A stretch of DNA of 15,222 bases from Treponema sp. (GTDB lineage Bacteria; Spirochaetota; Spirochaetia; Treponematales; Breznakiellaceae), in assembly GCA_009786625.1 (NCBI GenBank), contig WQRT01000032.1:3487-18708 (forward strand). Direction: 5' to 3'. The notes beneath the pieces were generated by a model, which saw nothing but the letters and a program-made list of their open reading frames with translations, was not told where the DNA came from and did no database searches. The position numbers were made by a program, and so were the translations under genes. Positions 5,974 to 12,251 of the stretch are shown piece after piece. How positions within the stretch are numbered: position 1 is the first letter of the stretch; each line of letters opens with the position of its first letter.

Positions 5974-6002
5974 ATGACACCCATTTATTATTATGATATG
6001 AT
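5974..6002 (+). promoter_or_regulatory. Promoter of the glycosyltransferase gene
   Basis: ATGACA (5974-5979, one mismatch to TTGACA) is followed after 17 bases by TATGAT (5997-6002, one mismatch to TATAAT). A TG dinucleotide at 5994-5995 makes it an extended -10. The start would be near 6009, leaving a leader of about 75 bases with a small imperfect hairpin at 6038-6051. Confidence 0.6.
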
Positions 6003-6083
6003 TGTCACTGTCTGTAATGATTCTATTTGGATTACCAGACTGCGCGGTCTTGCAATGATGCCAGCCTGTGCCAGGGGGAATAA

Positions 6084-7217
6084 ATGAAAATCGGTCTCGA
6101 TACTTTTGCCTGCGACGGCGGTAAGTCCGGAGTGGGAATGTATCTGACCCATTTTCTGAAACGCATACCGCCGTCACAGGCGCTGTTTGAGCTTTTCGGA
6201 TGGGAATATGACAGATATATCTACAGTAATGTAGCGTCCAATTTTCAATTTATTCCAAGATGCACTATTCACGGCCGTACTGCCAACTCATTATGGCATA
6301 TTTTCAAGTTCGGCGAGTTCGCGCAGCAGCGTAAATTTGACGCTTGTTTTTTTCCCGCCGCTCACAGGCAGCTTCCCTATAAATCCCCTTGCCCGACAGT
6401 CGGCGTGGTACATGATATGGCGGCTTTTTTCGGCGACAGGCAGACTAGAGCGCCGCTCGGCGCGCTTGTACGCATGATTTTTCCCAATTCACTGCGCCAC
6501 CTTGATATCATTATCGCGGTAAGCGAATGGGTAAAACAAGAACTTGTAGAACTTGCTCATGTAAAAGAGAACCGCGTAATAGTTGTGCCTAACGGAATTG
6601 ATCATGAGGCGTTTTTCCCCCGCCAGCGAAATGAAGAAAGCGTTCTTTTGATTCAGCCTTTCAGTTTCAGGCGGCCTTATGTTCTTTGCGTGTCGCGCAT
6701 TGATCATCCGATAAAAAATCATATCCGCCTTATAGAGGCTTTCGGCATTTTTAAGGAAAAAACAAAATTTCCGCACAGGCTTGTGCTTGCAGGACAAAAC
6801 AGCACAAACGCGTTTCTGGTACAGGATGCGGCGGCTTCTTCTCCCTGGCGAAGCGACATTTTTCTTACAGGGCATTTTCCTTTTCAAAGCCTTCCAGAGC
6901 TTTATGCCGGTTCTGATTTCGTGGTTATTCCGTCAATTTACGAAGGTTTTGGAATGGGCGTTCTTGAAGCAATGGCATGCGGCGTTCCTGTGCTCTGCGC
7001 CCGCGCCGGTTCGCTGCCGGAAACAGCGGAACATGCCGCGCTTTATTTTAACCCTCTTGATGTCGAAGATATGGCTGACCGAATGATTACCATAAGCACA
7101 AACCGCGATATATACAATGAATGCCGCCGTCTCGGCATTGAAAGAGCACAAACGTTTTCATGGGATCGCTGCGTGGAACGCACATTACAAGTTATCTGCG
7201 AAACAGCCGGAAAATAA
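6084..7217 (+). CDS. GT4-family glycosyltransferase
   Basis: This is a GT-B fold, retaining glycosyltransferase that would move a sugar from a nucleotide-sugar donor to a lipid, glycan or protein acceptor at the cytoplasmic face of the membrane. The N-terminal domain has the glycine-rich SGVGMYLTHFL (15-25); the linker has VVPNGIDHEAFFP (167-179). The donor-binding domain has LCVSRIDHPIKNHIRLIEAF (201-220), a KN pair typical of GT4, and the EX7E motif at Glu287 and Glu295 in EGFGMGVLEAMACGVPV (287-303). At 377 residues it is complete. There is no signal peptide or membrane helix. The ribosome site AGGGGG (6073-6078) is 5 bases before the ATG. No other glycan genes accompany it, so donor and acceptor cannot be named. 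It has its own promoter and converges on rnfB. Confidence 0.9.
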   Translation: MKIGLDTFACDGGKSGVGMYLTHFLKRIPPSQALFELFGWEYDRYIYSNVASNFQFIPRCTIHGRTANSLWHIFKFGEFAQQRKFDACFFPAAHRQLPYKSPCPTVGVVHDMAAFFGDRQTRAPLGALVRMIFPNSLRHLDIIIAVSEWVKQELVELAHVKENRVIVVPNGIDHEAFFPRQRNEESVLLIQPFSFRRPYVLCVSRIDHPIKNHIRLIEAFGIFKEKTKFPHRLVLAGQNSTNAFLVQDAAASSPWRSDIFLTGHFPFQSLPELYAGSDFVVIPSIYEGFGMGVLEAMACGVPVLCARAGSLPETAEHAALYFNPLDVEDMADRMITISTNRDIYNECRRLGIERAQTFSWDRCVERTLQVICETAGK

Positions 7218-7229
7218 CAAGAAAAAGTT

Positions 7230-7252
7230 CGCGTGGTTAGTGTGGTTCGCGG
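7230..7252. repeat. Short 9-bp-period repeat between convergent genes
   Basis: CGCGTGGTT (7230-7238) and AGTGTGGTT (7239-7247) stand in tandem and are followed by a partial third unit, CGCGG. The 53-bp gap between the glycosyltransferase and rnfB holds little else. On the minus strand a 4-bp CGCG stem followed shortly by CTTTTTC could be a weak rnf terminator. I see no strong terminator for either gene. Confidence 0.4.
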
Positions 7253-7270
7253 CTAAAATTTGAAAATAAA

Positions 7271-8074
7271 CTACTCAACACCAGCCGCCATCTTAATACA
7301 TTTTGTTATACATACTTCCACGCAGTGATTACATCCGCTGCATTGCGCGTAATCTATTACAGCAAGATTATTTTCGATCTTGATGGCTTTTTGAGGACAT
7401 TCGCGCGCGCATTTTCCGCATGCTATACATGAAACGGAACATTTTTTTTTCGCGGCGGCTCCCTTTTCCTGATTCTTACACGCAACAAACACGTGAGAAG
7501 CGGCGTTTTTTAATGTGATTAATTTATTCGGGCATGCTTTAACGCAAAGACCGCAGCCGCTGCACAGGCCGGGGATAATATGCGCAAGATCATCTGTCAT
7601 ACATACAGCGTCAGAGGGGCATACAGATTGACAGTCGCCATAGCCGAGGCAGCCAAACGCGCACGAGCTTTGCCCTCCGTATAACTGCTTTGCCGCGAAA
7701 CAGGAATTTATACCTTTGTAATCCATCTTTTTTTGTTTTACGCCGCCTTTTCCGCCGCAGTGGACATAGGCTTTTTTAATCTCAAGACCCGCCGCTTCTA
7801 CTCCAAGTACCGCGCTTATTTTCGCAAGCGCTTCCTGCCCGCCGGGAGAGCAGAGGTTTGGTTTAACGTCCCCGCCTGAAAGAAGCGCTTTTGCGTAACC
7901 TGAACATCCCGGGTATCCGCATGCGCCGCAGTTTACTCCGGGTAGAATTCCTTCAAGCGCGGCGATGCGCTCGTCAACTTTTACATACATGAAACGGGAT
8001 GCGGCGCTTAATACAGCGGCGCAGATAATGCCGATAACCGTAACATAAACAACCGGAATAATTATCACGGACAT
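7271..8074 (-). CDS. rnfB: Rnf complex iron-sulfur subunit RnfB
   Basis: RnfB takes electrons from reduced ferredoxin and passes them into the membrane part of the Rnf complex. An N-terminal membrane anchor (about 4-26) is followed by the Fe-S domain CGACGYPGC (49-57) with Cys75. After it come several ferredoxin-type CxxCxxC sets, including Cys171/174/177/181, 216/219/222/226 and 245/248/251/255, plus further cysteines at 138-152. The 267 residues fit the longer, multi-cluster RnfB of anaerobes. The start has AGGAGA six bases upstream and lies 11 bases after rnfA. It is the last gene of the operon and ends in the gap shared with the convergent glycosyltransferase. Confidence 0.95.
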   Translation of the reverse strand: MSVIIIPVVYVTVIGIICAAVLSAASRFMYVKVDERIAALEGILPGVNCGACGYPGCSGYAKALLSGGDVKPNLCSPGGQEALAKISAVLGVEAAGLEIKKAYVHCGGKGGVKQKKMDYKGINSCFAAKQLYGGQSSCAFGCLGYGDCQSVCPSDAVCMTDDLAHIIPGLCSGCGLCVKACPNKLITLKNAASHVFVACKNQEKGAAAKKKCSVSCIACGKCARECPQKAIKIENNLAVIDYAQCSGCNHCVEVCITKCIKMAAGVE

Positions 8075-8085
8075 ATTTTCTCCTG

Positions 8086-8682
8086 TCAGCCGAACAAGTT
8101 TTCTATAACGCCGCTGAATCCGAAAAAGGACAGCGAAAGAATCGCGACAGATACAAGCGTCAAGGGTAAACCTCTAAAGGATTCAGGGGGATCCGAGTTT
8201 TCTGTATGAGAACGGATGCCTGAAAAAATTACCATCGCCAGCAGAAATCCGGATCCCGCGCCGAGCGCGTTAAACATGGATTCGATAAATGAATATTCCT
8301 TATTGATATTCACGATTGTAACGCCTAAAAGTCCGCAGTTTACGGTAATTAAAGGAAGATAAACACCGAGAGCCTCATAAAGGGACGGTATATATTTTTT
8401 AAGTACGATTTCAACAAACTGAACAAGCGCTCCTATTACCAGAATAAAAACGATTATCTGTAAATATCCCATTCCGTTCCTGTCAAGAATAAAAATTTGT
8501 ATCGGCCATGTCGCGGCTGTGGCGAGCATCATGACAAATGTAACCGCAAGCCCCATACCAACCGCGTTTTTAAGTATCTTTGAAACTCCCAAAAAAGGAC
8601 AGCAGCCTAGAAACTGGATCAGTACATAGTTATTAACAAGAACCGTACTCATTAAAATGACAACTAACGCTTTAAAGTCCAT
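8086..8682 (-). CDS. rnfA: Rnf complex membrane subunit RnfA
   Basis: RnfA pairs with RnfE in the membrane; the two have inverted topology and hold an intramembrane Fe-S cluster through conserved cysteines. Here those are in FLGCCPFLG and LPLITVNCGLLG. Six hydrophobic helices are visible. I start at the ATG at 8682 (198 residues, close to family length), which overlaps the rnfE stop as TAATG and has GGGAGG nine bases upstream. An in-frame ATG at 8715 would add MRRKRKGRYSI, overlap rnfE by 34 bases and has no comparable support. Confidence 0.94.
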   Translation of the reverse strand: MDFKALVVILMSTVLVNNYVLIQFLGCCPFLGVSKILKNAVGMGLAVTFVMMLATAATWPIQIFILDRNGMGYLQIIVFILVIGALVQFVEIVLKKYIPSLYEALGVYLPLITVNCGLLGVTIVNINKEYSFIESMFNALGAGSGFLLAMVIFSGIRSHTENSDPPESFRGLPLTLVSVAILSLSFFGFSGVIENLFG

Positions 8683-9368
8683 TATTGAGTACCTCCCTTT
8701 GCGTTTTCGCCGCATGATTCCATTCCGCAGATTTTAACAGAGGGACAGCCCGCGCAGCCAAACTCACTTTTCCTTACAGCTTTTCCTTTTGACAGGAAAT
8801 TTACTACCGCAATTAGAAGACCGAAAACGACAAAACCTCCCGGCGCCATGTTTAAAATGGGAAAGTTAAAATCAATAAGAACAGGAAGCTCGATGCCAAA
8901 CCACTTTCCGCTGCCAAAAATTTCCCGGATTGACGCCATTGCAAGTAACGCAAGTGTGAATCCCGCGCCCATGCCGACTGCATCAAGAGCGGAATCCAGT
9001 ATGGAATTTTTTCTTGCGAAAATTTCCGCGCGGGCGAAAATTATGCAGTTAACAGTTATAAGCGGAAGAAAAATTCCAAGCGCCTGATACAGAGTATACG
9101 CGTAAGCTTCAATTATCATCTTTACGACTGTTACAAATCCTGCGATAAAAACAATGTAACAGGGGATTCTAACCTTATCGGGAATAATGTTTTTTAAAAG
9201 CGCAATTGCCATGTTCGAGCAAACAAGAACGAATGTAGTCGCGACTCCCATTCCAAGCGCACTTGACACCTGTGTAGAAACCGCGAGCATCGGGCAGATA
9301 CCAAGAACCGAAACCAAAACAGGATTTTCTTTAATTAATCCTTTAAGCAATATTGAAAGCCTGTTCAT
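8682..9368 (-). CDS. rnfE: Rnf complex membrane subunit RnfE
   Basis: This integral membrane subunit, homologous to RnfA and NqrD/E, lies in the ion-translocating core. LGICPMLAVS with Cys25 and LPLITVNC with Cys108 supply its ligands for the intramembrane cluster. Multiple hydrophobic helices fill residues 15-193. After the last helix there is a soluble tail (194-228) with four cysteines (205, 208, 214, 219) in CAGCPSVKICGMESC, which could bind another cluster or metal; similar tails occur in some anaerobe RnfE proteins as I recall. The start overlaps the rnfG stop by one base (TAATG). Confidence 0.93.
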   Translation of the reverse strand: MNRLSILLKGLIKENPVLVSVLGICPMLAVSTQVSSALGMGVATTFVLVCSNMAIALLKNIIPDKVRIPCYIVFIAGFVTVVKMIIEAYAYTLYQALGIFLPLITVNCIIFARAEIFARKNSILDSALDAVGMGAGFTLALLAMASIREIFGSGKWFGIELPVLIDFNFPILNMAPGGFVVFGLLIAVVNFLSKGKAVRKSEFGCAGCPSVKICGMESCGENAKGGTQ

Positions 9369-9892
9369 TAACGCGCTCCTTCAGGATGTGATTTTACTAT
9401 TTCAAATGCGGCAAGCGCGTATCTTATTCCGTTTTTATATGCGTTAGATGTAATGGTCGCGCCGGAGATGGCGTCAATTGTCTCGATGCCGTTTTTATCT
9501 TTACCCCAATACTGACCGGCATGAGGAAGCTCAAATATCGGAGTGCCAAGCCCCTGCGTCTCGTTATGCGCAAGAACGGCGCTTTTTATTACATTGCCAT
9601 TAGGATCGATTCCGCAGATCATTTTTATTTCTCCTCCGTAACCAAAGGTCGTCACCATGAAGATAAAGCCTTTGTCATACTCCGCCCGGTATACTTGTGT
9701 AACATTTAAAGGAAGGCCGTTAATTTTAAGAAGCTCAAACCTGTCAGCATGAGGGATAATTTCTTTTCTTGCGTTTGCGGCTCTTTCCGCCGCCGCGCTT
9801 TCTATTACCGGGTAGGTCAAATTATTAACAAAAGCCAGAATGCCTGTTACAAAAAAGCAGATAAGAGAAAGTATCAAAATAGGACGTATCAT
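9368..9892 (-). CDS. rnfG: Rnf complex FMN-binding subunit RnfG
   Basis: RnfG carries covalently bound FMN on the outer side of the membrane. One N-terminal helix (4-24) anchors it. The flavin site is SGATIT at 143-148 in IDAISGATITSNAYKNGI, with the FMN expected on Thr146 through a phosphodiester bond. HNETQGLGTPIFE (109-121) is the other conserved family block. The 174 residues are close to normal. The gene overlaps rnfD by four bases (ATGA), implying translational coupling. The flavin is normally attached by an ApbE transferase, which is not encoded in this window. Confidence 0.95.
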   Translation of the reverse strand: MIRPILILSLICFFVTGILAFVNNLTYPVIESAAAERAANARKEIIPHADRFELLKINGLPLNVTQVYRAEYDKGFIFMVTTFGYGGEIKMICGIDPNGNVIKSAVLAHNETQGLGTPIFELPHAGQYWGKDKNGIETIDAISGATITSNAYKNGIRYALAAFEIVKSHPEGAR

Positions 9893-10821
9893 GATTTATT
9901 CCCTCCAAGCGCTTTTCTGTAGGTCAATTTATTAATATACGGAACAAGCATGTTCATAAAAATTATCGCGAAAGATACGCCTTCAGGATAGCTTCCAAAG
10001 AGGCGGATTATAACAGTAACAAGAGCGCATCCAAAGGCGAAAATTGCGCGGCCGGATTCTGTCTGCGGGCTTGTGACATAATCCGTTGCGCAAAATATCG
10101 CGCCAAGAAATAAGCCGCCTGAAAATATTTGATATATGCCGAAATCAAATCCGCCTGCGATAAACATCATCACAAAGACTGATGCGATATAAACTAATGG
10201 TATTGTAGGCGATATTACATGCCTGACAAGTAAATACGCAAAACCGATTAAAAGAGCTAGATCGCTTGTTTCCCCCAAACAGCCGCCGTGTATTCCCAGA
10301 AAGAGATCAAGCGTCCCCGGTATTAATGCGGGTTCTCCCTTGAAAATGTGATGAAGATTTACAAGGGGAGTGGCGGTTGTCACCGCGTCAAGAGGCGATA
10401 CCCATGTTGTCATTGCAACAGGAAAAGCGAGAAACATTACAACACGCGCTGTTACGGCGGGATTCGCGAAATTTTTTCCAAGTCCGCCGAATAGCTGCTT
10501 TACTAGGATTACAGCGACAAAACATCCGAAAACAGCCTGCCACATCGGGATCGTTACGGGTAAATTGTACGCGAGTATAATTCCCGTAAGAGCTGCCGAA
10601 TAATCGGTGATTGAATTTTTTCTATTTAATAATTTTTCATACGACCACTCAAAAAAAACGCATGAAAAAACGCAGACTCCTGTTACAAGAGCCGCGCGAG
10701 GACCGAAAACCCAAATTGCAGCTAACAAAGCGGGAAGCAGTGCGATTATTACATCAAGCATTATTCGGCTTGTACTTTCCTTGCCGCGTATGTGAGGCGC
10801 GAAAGAGACAGTTAAATTCAT
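9889..10821 (-). CDS. rnfD: Rnf complex membrane flavoprotein RnfD
   Basis: RnfD is the multi-helix subunit homologous to NqrB and carries a second covalent FMN. The attachment motif is DAVTTATPLVNL (145-156), with Thr151 the likely FMN carrier; the usual glycine of the S/T-G-A-T motif is replaced by Thr149. Other conserved blocks are PHIRGKEST (9-17), DYSAALTGIILAYNLP (73-88) and LGKNFANPAVTARV (114-127). Hydrophobic helices cover most of the 310 residues. The start overlaps the rnfC stop by four bases and the stop overlaps rnfG by four. Confidence 0.95.
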   Translation of the reverse strand: MNLTVSFAPHIRGKESTSRIMLDVIIALLPALLAAIWVFGPRAALVTGVCVFSCVFFEWSYEKLLNRKNSITDYSAALTGIILAYNLPVTIPMWQAVFGCFVAVILVKQLFGGLGKNFANPAVTARVVMFLAFPVAMTTWVSPLDAVTTATPLVNLHHIFKGEPALIPGTLDLFLGIHGGCLGETSDLALLIGFAYLLVRHVISPTIPLVYIASVFVMMFIAGGFDFGIYQIFSGGLFLGAIFCATDYVTSPQTESGRAIFAFGCALVTVIIRLFGSYPEGVSFAIIFMNMLVPYINKLTYRKALGGNKS

Positions 10822-12182
10822 TTATTTGCCTCCTTCAGCGATTTTTCGTATTCCCATAACATGGTTTTGGATAAATTCATCACCTGCACAAGAGGTCTTT
10901 TCGCAGGACATGTAAAAGCGCAGCACGCGCACTCGGCGCACATATTCACTTTGAATTTTTGAAGAAGTTCAGGTTTTTTTAACTCGAACGCGTTTTCAAT
11001 GTTTGGCGGCATAAGCCTCATCGGGCATTTATAAATACATTTACCGCATTTAATACAAGGTCCCGGTTCAGGAACGTATGCGTCCTCTTGCGAAAACGCG
11101 AGTACCGCGCTTGTAATTTTTACAATCGGAATTTGAAGATCAAGATTCGGAATCGCCGCGCCCATCATCGGGCCGCCTAAAATAACTTTTTTTACTTCAT
11201 CTTTAACGCCGCAGAAATTAAGCAGCTCTTTTACAGGAGCGCCCACCGGAGCGATTACATTTTTGGGATTTTTCACAGCAGAGCCGTCCACAGTTACGCA
11301 CCTTGAAACAAGCGGGATTCCGGTTTTTATATATCTCGCGAAAACCGCCACAGTAGAACAGTTAATAACAACACAGCCGACATCGGGAAGCCGTCCGCCT
11401 TCGGGAACAATGCGCCCTGTAACATTGTACACAAGCACTTTCCTCTCTCCCTGCGGATAAAGCGAAGGAAGCACATGAACGGAAATACCATCTGCGTTTT
11501 CGCATAACGCTTTTAGTTTTTCAATAGGTTCCGGTTTGTTGTCTTCTATGCAGATAATTATATTTTCAGGCTCAAGGTATTCTTTCATTAAAAGAACTCC
11601 TTCCCACAAAAAACCTGTATCATCGATCATCGTTCTTGTGTCTGATGTTATAAAAGGTTCGCACTCGGCGCCGTTTACAAGTATGTAATCAAGTTTTACG
11701 GATTCCTTTAAAGTAAGTTTCGCCGCGGTAGGGTAGCCGCCGCCGCCGAGACCGACAACGCCTGAATTTTTAACAGCTTCCAGAAACTCAAGCCTGTTTG
11801 ATACTTTGACAGGAGAAATCCCTTCCCAGAGTTCCTGTTTACCGTCCGATGCGATTGTGATGGTGATCGATTTTTCACCTGTAATGCTGTCGATATTGTC
11901 GATGCTTTTTATTGTGCCTGATACGCTTGCGTGAACCGGCGATGAGACGCTGCCGTCTGCCTTCGCAATCAATTGGCCTACTTTGACATAATCCCCGATG
12001 CCGGCAACAGGAATCGCAGGTTTGCCGGTATGCATGGACATGGGAAGACGCACCTCGGCCGGTATGGGTATCGCTTCCGGCACACAGTTTGCGGTATTTT
12101 TAAAATGCGGCGCTACAATACCGCCTAATTTTTTAAGGAATGGAAAAGCCGCCTTCTGTTTTTCACCCGTTTTGGGATTCAT
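10818..12182 (-). CDS. rnfC: Rnf complex NADH-binding subunit RnfC
   Basis: RnfC is the peripheral subunit that exchanges electrons with NAD(H) on the cytoplasmic side. It has the glycine-rich loop GLGGGGYPTAAKL (144-156) for FMN and NADH, NGAECEP (170-176), YPQGERKVL (242-250) and two 4Fe-4S sites: Cys376/379/382/386 (CIKCGKCIYKC) and Cys415/418/421/425 (CAECACCAFTC). All key residues are present at 454 residues, a normal length for anaerobe RnfC. AAGGAG lies 12 bases before the ATG, a rather long spacing. It opens the rnf operon, 69 bases after the kinase gene and behind its own promoter candidate. Confidence 0.96.
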   Translation of the reverse strand: MNPKTGEKQKAAFPFLKKLGGIVAPHFKNTANCVPEAIPIPAEVRLPMSMHTGKPAIPVAGIGDYVKVGQLIAKADGSVSSPVHASVSGTIKSIDNIDSITGEKSITITIASDGKQELWEGISPVKVSNRLEFLEAVKNSGVVGLGGGGYPTAAKLTLKESVKLDYILVNGAECEPFITSDTRTMIDDTGFLWEGVLLMKEYLEPENIIICIEDNKPEPIEKLKALCENADGISVHVLPSLYPQGERKVLVYNVTGRIVPEGGRLPDVGCVVINCSTVAVFARYIKTGIPLVSRCVTVDGSAVKNPKNVIAPVGAPVKELLNFCGVKDEVKKVILGGPMMGAAIPNLDLQIPIVKITSAVLAFSQEDAYVPEPGPCIKCGKCIYKCPMRLMPPNIENAFELKKPELLQKFKVNMCAECACCAFTCPAKRPLVQVMNLSKTMLWEYEKSLKEANK

Positions 12183-12201
12183 GAGATCAATATTCTCCTT
12201 A

Positions 12202-12230
12202 ATGATATATCAGAATAGCAAATATTCCAA
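12202..12230 (-). promoter_or_regulatory. Candidate rnf operon promoter
   Basis: On the minus strand TTGGAA (12225-12230) is followed after exactly 17 bases by TATCAT (12202-12207, one mismatch to TATAAT). The start would be near 12195, overlapping the ribosome site region, so the leader is short. Just after the kinase stop, TAAAG-CCG-CTTTA followed by ATATTTTT is a small possible terminator or attenuator. rnf may be transcribed both from here and by readthrough from the kinase. Confidence 0.45.
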
Positions 12231-12251
12231 AAATATTAAAGCGGCTTTAGG

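Noticed and set aside
8683..8715. Upstream ATG giving RnfA an MRRKRKGRYSI extension
   Set aside because: It would overlap rnfE by 34 bases; the ATG at 8682 has a good ribosome site, a TAATG junction like that of rnfG-rnfE and gives normal family length.
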